A stretch of DNA of 64,000 nt from Branchipolynoe longqiensis (taxonomy: Eukaryota > Annelida > Polychaeta > Phyllodocida > Polynoidae). Position 1 is the first letter of the stretch. Every line of letters begins with the position of its first letter. Shown in pieces: positions 55,041-64,000 of the stretch. The notes under the pieces were generated by a model. It did not search any database. It was given only the letters and a program-made list of their open reading frames with translations, and was not told the origin of the DNA. The position numbers and the translations under genes were made by a program. Location: NCBI GenBank assembly GCA_030323885.1, contig CM059198.1, positions 77,870,931 to 77,934,930 on the forward strand, read 5' to 3'.

Positions 55041-55312
55041 GTTTAAGAAACCACGCGGCTGCCTGCTGCTACTTATGGCTTCTGACAGTTGCCTTCATGC
55101 GGATGCCTGCTGAGAGCACGTCAGCTGAAACTGTCCCAAATCCCACAGGTTTTCAGATCTAGCTCAGATCTAGCTCAGGTTCCACATCTGAGCTGTTCGG
55201 GGCTCTGGGTCTCAATATGTGCCTGGTGCATAGTGTGTCTGGTGGCTGAGTCGGTGAGCGTTGACCTTAAAGATTGCAATCCAGGCCACAAAGCACTTTC
55301 TACCCTGCACCG

Positions 55313-55975
55313 TAATGATGGAATTGTGCAATGATGGAATTGTGCAATGATGAAATTGTGAAATGATGAAATTGTGCAATGATGTAAGGGTGAAATGATT
55401 AAACTGTGCAACGATGTAATCATGAAATGGTGCAATGATGAAATTGTAGAATGATGTAATAGTGAAATGATGAAATGGTGCAATGATGTAATGGTGAAAT
55501 GATGAAATTGTGCAATGATGTAATAGTGAAATGATTAAACTGTGCAATGATGTAATGGTGAAATGATGAAATTGTGCAATGATGTAAGGTGAAATGATGA
55601 AATTGTGCAATGATGAAATTGTGAAATGATGAAATTGTGCAATGATGTAATGGTTCAATGATGACATTGTGCAATGATGAAATTATGAAATGGTTCAATG
55701 ATGAAATTGTGCAGTGATGTAATGGTGAAATGATGAAATGGTGGAATGATGAAATTGTGAAATGATGAAATTGTGAAATGATGAAATTCTGCCACGATGT
55801 GAAATGGTGCAATGATGTAATTGTGAAATGATGCAATGACAATATGTTGCAATGATGAAATGGTGCAATGGTGAAATGATGAAATTATTAAATGGTGCAA
55901 AAGTGAACTGGTGCAATGTTGAAATGGTGCAATGATGAAATGGTGCAAGAATGACATTTTGCAACAATATAGCGG
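55313..55975 (+). repeat. AATGATGAAATTGTGC short-unit array, ~660 bp
   Basis: About 42 imperfect 15-16 bp units (AATGATGAAATTGTG, CAATGATGTAATGGTGA). It lies between the two GTGTGAGT arrays. Histidine/isoleucine-rich frames on the minus strand are artefacts. Confidence 0.94.
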
Positions 55976-56129
55976 TGGAATGGTGCGATTACAAAGTTAG
56001 CGGTGTCCACACCAAGGCACATTGGAACCAGCCGGAGGCACTTCCTGCCCGTGAGGCATGCTGGGGAATCTATGAGCGGCATGAGTCTGCCCCACCCCTA
56101 CCCCACCCCCGACCCCACCCCTACCTCTC

Positions 56130-57898
56130 TGCATGAGTGTGTGGGCGTGAGTCAGTGTGTATGAGTGTGTATGAGTGTGTGTGGGTATGAGTGTGGATGT
56201 GTGGGTGTGTGTGAGTGTGTATGTGTGTGCGTGTGTGTGAGTGTGTGTGTATGAGTGTGTATGAGTATGTGTTGGTATGAGTGTGGGTGTGCATGAGTGT
56301 GTGCGTGAGGGTGTATGTGTGTGTGAGTGTGTGTATGAGTTTGTGTGAGTGTGTGGGTATAGGTGTGAGTGTGTGGGTGTATGAGTGTGTGAGTGTGTAT
56401 GAGTTTGTCTGGGTGTGTGGGTGTGTGGGTATGGGTGTGGGTGTGGGTGTATGGGCATGTGTTAGTGTGTATGGGTTTGTGTGAGTGTGCGGCTGTATGA
56501 GTGTGATTGAGTGTGTATGAGTTTGTGTGAGTGTGTGTGAGTGTGTGGGTATGAGTGTGTATGAGTGTGGGTATGTGCATGTGTGTGAGTGTGTGCATGT
56601 GAGTGTGTGGGTATGAGTGTGTATGAGTGTGTCTGGGTGTGAGTGTGTGGGTGTGTTGGTGTGCATGAGTGTGTACGTGTGAGTGAGTGAGTGTGTATGA
56701 GTTTGTGTGAGTGTGTGGATGTGATGGGGTGGGTATGGGTGTGGGCGTGTGGGTGTATGAGTGTGTGTGGGTGTATGAGTTTGGTTGAGTGTGTGGGTGT
56801 GTTGGTGTGCATGAGTGTATACGTATGAGTGAGTGTGTATGAGTTTGTGTGAGTGTGTGTGGGTGTGAGGGTTTGGGTATGGGTGTGGGTGTGTGGGTGT
56901 ATGGGCATGTGTGAGTGTGTATGGGTTTGTGTGAGTGTGCGGGTGTATGAGTGTGATTGAGTGTGTAGGAGTTTGTGTGAGTGTGTGTGTTAGTGTGTGG
57001 GTATGAGTGTGTATGAGTGTGGGTGTGTGCGTGTGTGTGAGTGTGTGCATGTGAGTGAGTGTGCATGAGTGTGTATGAGTGTGTCTGGGTATGAGTGTGT
57101 GGGTGTGTGGGTGTGCATGAGTGTGTACGTGTGAGTGTGTGTATGAGTTTGTGTGTGAGTGTGTGTGTGTGAGGGTGTGTGTATGAGTTTGTGTGAGTGG
57201 GTGGGTGTGTATGAGTGTGTATGAGTGAGTGGGTATGTGGGTGTGCATGATTGGGTGGGTGTGAGTGAGTGTGTGTGAGTGTGTATGAGTGTGTGTGGGT
57301 ATGATTGTGGGTGTGTGGATGTGCGTGAGTGTGTGAGTGTGTGCATGTGAGTGAGTGTGCATGAGTGTGTATGAGTGTGTCTGGGTGTGAGTGTGTGGGT
57401 GTGTGGGTGTGCATGAGTGTGTACGTGTGAGTGTGTGTATGAGTTTATGTGTGAGTGTGTGTGTGTGAGGGTGTGTGTATGAGTTTGTGTGAGTGTGTGT
57501 GTGTGAGGGTATGGGTATGGGTGTGGGCGTGTGGGTGTATGAGTGTGTGTGGGTGTATGAGTTTGGTTGAGTGGGTGGGTGTGTTGGTGTGCATGCGTGT
57601 GTACATGTGAGTGAGTGTGTGTGTATGAGTTTGTGTGAGTGTGTGTGGGTGTGAGGATGTGGGTATGGGTGTGGGCGTGTGGGTGTATGAGTGTGTGTGG
57701 GTGTATGAGTTTGGTTGAGTGTGTGGGTGTGTTGGTGTGCATGAGTGTGTACGTGTGAGTGAGTGTGTATGCGTTTGTGTGAGTGTGTGGGTGTGAGGGT
57801 GTGGGTATGGGTGTGGGTGTGTGGGTGTATGAGTGTGTGTGGATGTATGAGTTTGGTTGAGTGTGTGGGTGTGTGAGTGTGTGTGAGTTTGTGTGAGG
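56130..57898 (+). repeat. GTGTGAGTGTGTATGAGT array, ~1.77 kb
   Basis: Long G/T/A array with higher-order repetition of several-hundred-base blocks (for example GTATGGGTGTGGGCGTGTGG at 57507 and 57664). Confidence 0.95.
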
Positions 57899-58008
57899 GT
57901 GAAAACGGATCTCAGGGACGCTGGGGAAATCTGCTGCTTCCTCGGCGTCGGTCTAATTTGACTTCCGGTGTGGCCGGAGACAATGCGGCAGGCACCTGAA
58001 GAACTATT

Positions 58009-58022
58009 CCAACAGAGGGCGC
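58009..58022 (+). promoter_or_regulatory. CTCF-like motif
   Basis: CCAACAGAGGGCGC fits the CTCF core (CCA, then AG, then GGGCGC). It sits in unique GC-richer sequence between two repeat blocks. Motif match only. Confidence 0.4.
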
Positions 58023-58111
58023 TTCACTGTTTACTGCTGGTCCAATGTGTTACTAACAGCCCCACCCCGCCAGCAGGACTTGTATCGCTGTCAGCCAACT
58101 ATCAACACTAA

Positions 58112-58311
58112 AACAACAAACTGCAACTAACAAACTCACATAGCTAACCACGATTAGGTAACACTAGAATATTCATAACAACAAACTGCAACTAACAAAC
58201 TCACATAGCTAACCACGATTAGGTAACACTAGAATATTCATAACAACAAACTGCAACTAACAAACTCACATAGCTAACCACGATTAGGTAACACTAGAAT
58301 ATTCTTATCAA
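58112..58311 (+). repeat. 65-bp tandem triplication
   Basis: AACAACAAACTGCAACTAAC begins three nearly identical units at 58112, 58177 and 58242. Confidence 0.95.
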
Positions 58312-58329
58312 CATTTATATACTCCTCGT

Positions 58330-58800
58330 CTAACTCCAACTTATAGCGAAATAGCGAAATAGGGAATGGTAGGCAGCAAGTGTGAACATATCTATTTCAT
58401 CAAAACCTTTCATAATTTTAAATACTTCAATTATGTCACTTCTTTTCCTTTTGTAGGAAAGGGTAGGAAGTTTCAATTCCCTAAACCTTTGTTCATAGGG
58501 TAAGTCCTTTATAACTGCAACTAATTTCATTGCACGTCTCTGAACCTTTTCGATCTCCAGAATAGCTTTCCCAAAAATTGGGTTCCAAATTTGTGGACAG
58601 TATTCCAAAAATTGGCCTAACGAGAGACTTAAATAGAATGAGTAAATTGTTCTTGTTGACATGATGGAAAGTTCTTTTAATTTTTTCTACTCTCTGGTTA
58701 GCGTTTGAGATGATAGTCCTCATGTGTTTCTGAAAGGAGAGTTCGGAGTCGAAGGTTACGCCCAAGTCCTTTTCATAGCTGAAGTCACAAATCACCTGCG
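58330..58800 (-). pseudogene. CR1/L2-type LINE reverse-transcriptase C-terminal remnant, frameshifted
   Basis: Two overlapping minus-strand frames together give the post-catalytic part of a CR1-like RT. The first carries KDLGVTFDSELSFQKHMRTI and NKNNLLILFKSLVRPI. After a frameshift near 58610 the second carries LEYCPQIWNPIFGKAI, EIEKVQRRAMKLV and LPYEQRFRELKLPTL. The order and spacing are those of an intact RT tail, so one indel separates them. It lies in KCNQ intron 1, sense orientation. Confidence 0.88.
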
Positions 58801-58924
58801 CCGTGATGGCGGTGGTCGTACCTCACCAAAATTGGCATAACTGTTCGGTGGCCGCACGGTAGCATATGATAGCCATGAGATGATCTCAAGGTTGTTTTGC
58901 TCGTCGTAGGGGGTTATGATTTGC

Positions 58925-59202
58925 TTAAAGCTGCATGGTCCGATGAAAACATCCAATTTTAAAAAAACTAAAAAAATGATCTAGATTTGATTCTACATAT
59001 GTAACTTAGATAATGGTGCACTTATTAAACATTTGTTGTCACATAGAAGGGACTACTGAATCACTTTACGAGAACCTGTTACTGCAGAAGCCTATGGTGT
59101 CAGAGTTTTGGCGTGCTTGCCAAAACTAATATTGCATGTTTCCCCATCAAATATCTCAAAAGTTAGCAGTTTGAAATAAAAGTTACTTCAAACTAAAGTA
59201 AC
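58925..59202 (+). mobile_element. TTAA MITE copy, right end lost
   Basis: TTAA plus AGCTGCATGGTCCGATG opens it, and the body is readable to CTTCAAACTAAAGTAA, where a tandem duplication starts. Confidence 0.92.
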
Positions 59203-59440
59203 TGTTGTGGGTAGCAGTTGCTTGTGCAGCATAGTTTGTGGTAAAGGTCTTATAGTGGAATTCCACTACCAACCTGCCCTCTGATGCCACTGACAAGAAC
59301 TACTGTTGTGGGTAGCAGTTGCCTGTGCAGCCTGTCTTGTGGTAAAGGTCTTATAGGGGATTTCCACCAGCAACCCGCTCTCTGACGGCAGTGGCCAGAA
59401 CTAACATTGCGGGTAGTCCCTCACTGTGCATGCCCTGTGT
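59202..59440 (+). repeat. ~101-bp tandem duplication with partial third copy
   Basis: CTGTTGTGGGTAGCAGTTGC starts units at about 59203 and 59304, each containing GTGGTAAAGGTCTTATAG. Confidence 0.9.
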
Positions 59441-60449
59441 GAAAGTACGACGTCTGAACACTTTGACTTCTGGATACTGAATGCTTTATTCGCCATCCAG
59501 GGACCTGAACCGCTGTGCCTCTGACATCATCTATCTCATTTACATATTCCTTTGTTCTCTTTGTCTTTTAGGCATTTATACCGACACCCCCACGGGGAGG
59601 CTAAGGACTAACATGTGTACATATATACACTTAAACAATACCTGGATTCATAGAGGTGGGAAATGAAATCACCAAAATCCAGCAAACGGGAATGGAACTA
59701 GCACTCTAGGGACGCCACCATTTGTAAACTCGTGTTGAATAACAGAATAATCAAAATCCAGCAAACGGAAACGGAAATCGCTCGTCGAGCTTTGGTACGC
59801 AGCAAACAGGGTGGATGACAGCGATTGGCCTAACGTCTTAATGATGCTCCGCCGCAGAGTAGCACAAGCTGAGTCACGGAACAACTACACTGGTCCCTCG
59901 CTACAGACCTTCCATATATGGTGCGATGACGTCACTGGGACCAGTGTACATGTTCCTCCGCACTACTCTGTAGCGAGGTTGCCAAGGCATTAGGTCCACA
60001 GGCCCAATTGATGGTATTCGCGGTCAGCGATTGGTTAATAATATATCAAGAAAAATGCCTGCTGCCATAGAATTTGCCGATACGCGCAGTGAAAAGCTTC
60101 GATTAAAAGAAATAAAGAACAATTTGGCATAAACATGGGTGCACAAATACAATATTAATACTTTATTCCACGGAAACGACGGCCGTATATGATTATCACG
60201 ACTGTGACTCGGGTCACCCGAGTTGCTAGAATTTCAAATCGAACACCGCAAGTGGAGTAAAAAAATACACGCGCCATCATAAAATACTTTGCTGTAGTTA
60301 TATAGGGGGGTCGGTCCTAAGCATTACTTATTCATATTATTACACCCTGTACCAACTGGCTTCGGGCAACTGCTAGAAAAGATGACTGCCATCGAAGTGT
60401 AAAAGTGTAGAGCGCGACCCTCGAATCAGTTCCGCTCTGCCCTCTTTTA

Positions 60450-60674
60450 TCGCCCGTGGATCACTCCTCCACTTCTGGTTGCTATTAGCGCGCCTTGCCT
60501 GGCGGGAAGTGTGACGTCACGGCCCCTTATTTGGTTTGACATAACGAGAGAATTTGTGAGAGCTGGCGTCCGTAGGCTTCATCAATTTTGTTTGTTTTCT
60601 CGCCTTTTTTGTCACCCTTTCTGTTCTTTTAAACGATTAAATTGTCACCAGCTACGCCCGCTTACGTAAGTATG
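60450..60674 (+). promoter_or_regulatory. Candidate promoter-like GC-richer block with a 5' splice site
   Basis: GGCGGGAAGTGTGACGTCAC (E2F-like core and a palindromic CRE) is followed ~150 bp later by TTACGTAAGTATG, a good plus-strand donor. It may mark an unannotated transcription start on the plus strand. No coding exon is evident. Confidence 0.25.
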
Positions 60675-60774
60675 AGGACTGTTTATGGACTAGGCGGTGG
60701 CTAGATCAGCAAGGACCCGATGCCAAAACATGAGATTTATCTCTCACTGTGTACACTTTTATATATTTCTAGTA

Positions 60775-61800
60775 GTCTGCACTGGCCTCTCACTCTCAGT
60801 CAAGGATTCACATAGACAGGTAGCCGTGGATAGGGTGACTGCATTCAGGGAGCCTAGGTGGTGTAATGGTCACCATGCTAGACCCGGGATGGCAAGAGGT
60901 GTGGGTTTGAAACATGCACTATGCACAATATATCCCATTTTCCTGCACTATGCACAATATATCCCATTTTCCTGCACTACGCACAATATTTCCCATTTTC
61001 CTGCACTATGCACAATATATCCCATTTTCCTGCACTACGCACAATATTTCCCATTTTCCTGCACTATGCACAATATTTCCCATTTTCCTGCACTATGCAC
61101 AATATTTCCCATTTTCCTGCACTATGCACAATATATCCCATTTTCCTGCACTATGCACAATATTTCCCATTTTCCTGCACTATGCACAATATATCCCATT
61201 TTCCTGCACTACGCACAATATATCCCATTTTCCTGCACTACACACAATATATCCCATTTTCCTGCACTATGCACAATATTTCCCATTTTCCTGCACTACA
61301 CACAATATATCCCATTTTCCTGCACTACGCACAATATATCCCATTTTCCTGCACTATGCACAATATATCCCATTTTCCTGCACTACGCACACTATTTCCC
61401 ATTTTCCTGCACTATGCACAATATATCCCATTTTCCTGCACTACACATAATATATCCCATTTTCTTGCACTATGCACAATATTTCCCATTTTCCTGCACT
61501 ATGCACAATATATCCCATTTTCCTGCACTATGCACAATATATCCCATTTTCCTGCACTACGCACAATATTTCCCATTTTCCTGCACTACGCACAATATTT
61601 CCCATTTTCCTGCACTACACACAATATATCCCACTTGCCTGCACTACGCACAATATTTCCCATTTTCCTGCACTATGCACAATATTTCCAATTTTCCTGC
61701 ACTATGCACAATATTTCCCATTTTCCTGCACTATGCACAATATTTTGCATTTTCATCACTTCTAGGACAATGCTTGGCATGACTAGGATCACATACAAGC
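60775..61800 (+). mobile_element. SINE-like family B copy with internal minisatellite
   Basis: Leader and tRNA-like region (AGTCTGCACTGGCCTCTCAC; GGTGGTGTAATGGTCACCAT) occupy 60775-60915. The element resumes at 61746 with TTTTCATCACTTCTAGGACA, which corresponds to TTTTCATCACCCCCACGACA of the 29078 copy. The 29-bp array lies between. Confidence 0.8.
60916..61746 (+). repeat. 29-bp minisatellite inside family B, ~29 copies
   Basis: The unit CTGCACTATGCACAATATAT followed by CCCATTTTC matches the family B sequence around CTAGGCGCAGTATTTCCCAT. Because the unit lacks stops, three frames stay open (up to 361 codons); not genic. Confidence 0.95.
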
Positions 61801-62406
61801 TATACGCTGTATGGTCGTTGAACATACATGTAAGTATGTCTAGCTTTTACTGACCTCAGCTATACCATAATCATCATGCTGTCGGTCACAATGCGACAAA
61901 GACTGCTTTCATTACTTGACTGCCGCTCTCCATTTAGCTAAGTACATTTCATGAAAGCTGCCTGCAAAAGTGTTGAAGTGCTGCTGGCTTTTGCAAGTTA
62001 CCAGCGGCACTCTCTCGGGGAGCAAGTAGAGGTTTCACACCGGCAAGAACATGTCCAGACAGGCGCAAAACTATTTGTCCCTGCAGTGGCTGGTCGGGAG
62101 ATGTTGGGAGTTCCATACATCAACCGCCCTTGATGCTGCCACAGTGACATGGTTTTCTGTTCAGGGTTTGCTCCCTTAGCCTTCAGTTCTGTCAAGAACC
62201 TGTACCACAAGGCAGTGGTTTACAACTCTGCAGGGCAGGGGCGTCAAACTCCCTGAGGTATTGCAATACCTGCATACCATAATAGCAGCACAGTATTTGT
62301 AGCAACCCACCATCTTACTAATTCTTAGCCCATAACGCTGAACTTATTATGGCTAACCCACTACCACAGTAACTCCCTTCATAATCTACTAATATGCCTT
62401 ATCTAA

Positions 62407-62704
62407 GTTTGTTTGTTGTTGTTTTAGGTCCTAGCAACATCTAAGGTCATATCAGGATACCGACTTGTGACAGTGTGCACTCATGGCAACGTTATAGTGC
62501 TGTCCCACTGGGAAAGCAGGCTGCCTGCACCATGACCTGGTATCCCACTCAGTCACATTATCCTGACACTGAGCACCCAGTCCTTGCCCTATCTTAATAA
62601 TGCCGAGTGCCTGGCTAGGAGGTGACAAGAATATTAATTTTGAAGTCATTGGTTTGAATCGACCAGGGTTCAAACCCACAATCTAGGTACCCGCTGATCT
62701 ACCT
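62407..62704 (-). mobile_element. SINE family A copy
   Basis: Tail (ACCTAAAACAACAACAAACA on the minus strand), body and box B (TGGGTTTGAACCCTGGTCGA) are present; the extreme 5' head is replaced by family B-like sequence. Confidence 0.92.
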
Positions 62705-62810
62705 ATTTACAATGTAATGTAAACGGCCGGAAGACCAGTGCCTCGACGCAGAACAAATGAATATTCTGATGAATATACTACTGTTTTACCAACAAAAGAG
62801 AAGAACAAAA
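62705..62810 (-). mobile_element. SINE-like family B, 3' fragment
   Basis: The minus strand GAGGCACTGGTCTTCCGGCC matches the distal part of the family B copy at 29078. Confidence 0.6.
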
Positions 62811-62904
62811 GTGCATTGCCTGTATGCATGTAATTGTAAGCATTTAATGACTTATGAATGTGAACCATTTAAATGTCTGACAATTCCATGGAACGCATGT
62901 AATA

Positions 62905-63100
62905 ACCTGCACTGAACTCTCAGGCAACAAACCACAAAGATAGGTAGGCTTAGCTAGGGTGATTGCATCAGGGAGCCTAGGTAGTGTAATGGTTAGCACG
63001 TTAGCCCGGAATAGCAAGAAGTGTGGGTTCGAAACCTGCTCTGTATTTCCATAATATTTCCCATTTTCACCACTCCATGACATATTTATCAGTTTTATTT
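62905..63100 (+). mobile_element. SINE-like family B copy
   Basis: Leader (CCTGCACTGAACTCTCAGGC), box A-like GGTAGTGTAATGGTTAGCAC and box B-like GTGGGTTCGAAACCTGC are followed by CATAATATTTCCCATTTTCA. Confidence 0.83.
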
Positions 63101-63756
63101 TTTTTGTAAAAAGCTTAGCCGATTGTTTATTCAGGAGTTACTTTGTTTTCATTACTGAGGAATCGTTTGTCAGGCCATGGAATATTACCGTTTTTCGATG
63201 AGAACACACAAGATTTTTATGATACAAAATTTATTTTGTAATGAAAAATAGCAAGTATTTATGGAAAGTATCAATTTATTATATGCACATTATTAATTAT
63301 GTAATTATCTACTCTAATCGTATTTGTGCTGAAATATGTGAACTAAGCACTATAACATCCAACTGCTATTTGAGCTCCTTGCGGGAGGCAGTGAGCGACC
63401 TGGGAGGCGAACTGGTCTGCTACTAGGCAGGCACCCTTCTGTTTCAGACTTCTCCCTCCAGGTGCTGCTGCCATCATTCTGCATCTGCCCATTTCCTCAC
63501 CGAATTCGGCTTTAATAAACTGTAACGGAGGGTCTTTTAGGCCAGCCAGGGTGATCGACTCACTCCAATCATATCGTCTGTTTTGGTTATTATGGAATAT
63601 ATTAATAATATGCATCCATGATGAGGTATATTTAAACAAGGATCATACATCTAGACGCATAGTGAGGAATGAGAAACAATTGTTGACAGTGAGACAGGCT
63701 GCGTCGTTGTGCATGACCGGTCCCCCCTGGTATGTGCAAACACAACGTGTAGAAGA

Positions 63757-64000
63757 TTGTTTTGTTGTTTTACATCCTGGCAACATCTAAGGTCACATCA
63801 GGCCGGGTACCGACTTGTGACAGTGTACATTCATGGCAACTTTACAGTGCTGTCCCAGTGGGAGACCAGGCCACCAGAACCATGACCTGATATCCAACTC
63901 AATCACATTATCCTGACACTGAGCCAACCAGTCCTTGCCCTATGCTCGTAATTAATGCCGAGTGTCAGGCTAGGTAGCGACAAGAATCAGTTTTGTAAGT
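63757..64000 (-). mobile_element. SINE family A copy, cut by window end
   Basis: Tail-proximal and body sequence up to the TAGCGACAAGAATCAGTTTT segment; the head lies beyond the window. Confidence 0.92.

Larger units (their letters stand above)
19412..64000 (-). other. KCNQ intron 1, partial (at least 44.6 kb)
   Basis: All sequence upstream of exon 2 on the minus strand appears intronic, because no segment encoding a KCNQ N-terminus (the YNFLERP-type motif before S1) was recognised. Two minus-strand recursive-splice-like sites (28.8 and 53.9 kb) support a single very long intron in this orientation. An unrecognised short first exon or a nested gene cannot be excluded. Confidence 0.7.

Noticed and set aside
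56121..57742. T/H-rich frames of up to 420 codons on the minus strand
   Set aside because: Translation of the GTGTGAGT array; no domain.
60697..61853. Repeats of HNISHFPALCTI, YPIFLHYAQ and similar in three plus-strand frames
   Set aside because: 29-bp minisatellite inside a SINE-like element; multiple open frames and no gene features.
61951..62210. Open frames on both strands near 62 kb, possibly a gene fragment
   Set aside because: No recognisable domain, and opposite frames are equally open; left unassigned.
63343..63639. 98-codon minus-strand frame with an alanine/glycine-rich stretch
   Set aside because: No family recognised, no splice sites found at its edges; probably chance.

Overview
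This is a eukaryotic genomic window, almost certainly from a marine mollusc and probably a gastropod. The evidence is dense tRNA-derived SINEs, a fragment of a dispersed repeat that I recognise from many mollusc genomes (50391-50490), long minisatellites, non-LTR retrotransposons and spliceosomal introns. There are no bacterial-style genes and no rRNA or true tRNA genes.

The one host gene I can establish lies on the minus strand. It is a KCNQ (Kv7) voltage-gated potassium channel, represented by two consecutive internal exons. The exon at 19321-19411 (91 bp, end of S1) and the exon at 5362-5488 (127 bp, S2 and the basic S2-S3 linker) have canonical splice sites. Their lengths and phases are the ones I know for exons 2 and 3 of animal KCNQ genes. 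The first exon (above 19411) and exon 4 onward (below 5362) were not found here. The window is therefore mostly intron: at least 44.6 kb of intron 1, all 13.8 kb of intron 2, and at least 5.4 kb of intron 3. Within intron 1 two minus-strand sites fuse a strong 3' splice site directly to a consensus 5' splice site (28801-28838 and 53881-53926). They look like recursive-splicing ratchet points for this giant intron.

The rest is a mobile-element landscape. (1) A 5'-truncated I/Jockey-group LINE with an open RT-RNase H frame (15713-18570, minus) split a purine-rich minisatellite; a second truncated copy of the same LINE (20271-20776, plus) has an 8-bp target-site duplication. Fragments of two other LINE types lie at 6165-6235, 58330-58800 and 30545-31123. 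(2) About a dozen copies of a ~350-bp TTAA-flanked MITE are present, with inverted ends containing AGCTGCATAGTCCGATG. (3) A set of longer TTAA-flanked inverted-repeat elements (6859, 23670, 26640, 26843, 39748, 43153, 45505, 51594) share the same kind of ends. Each has a body packed with a different short palindromic word. (4) tRNA-derived SINE family A has about 24 copies, including one inserted into another with a 14-bp duplication. SINE-like family B has about 6 copies.

Tandem arrays fill roughly a quarter of the window, mainly 24.6-25.4, 31.5-34.3, 37.2-39.6, 41.3-42.9, 46.5-49.5, 52.4-53.2, 54.5-57.9 and 60.9-61.7 kb. At least three arrays sit inside transposable elements and two of them are built from the host element's own sequence, so TE-internal sequence appears to have seeded minisatellites. 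The long open frames over these arrays are repeat artefacts, not genes.
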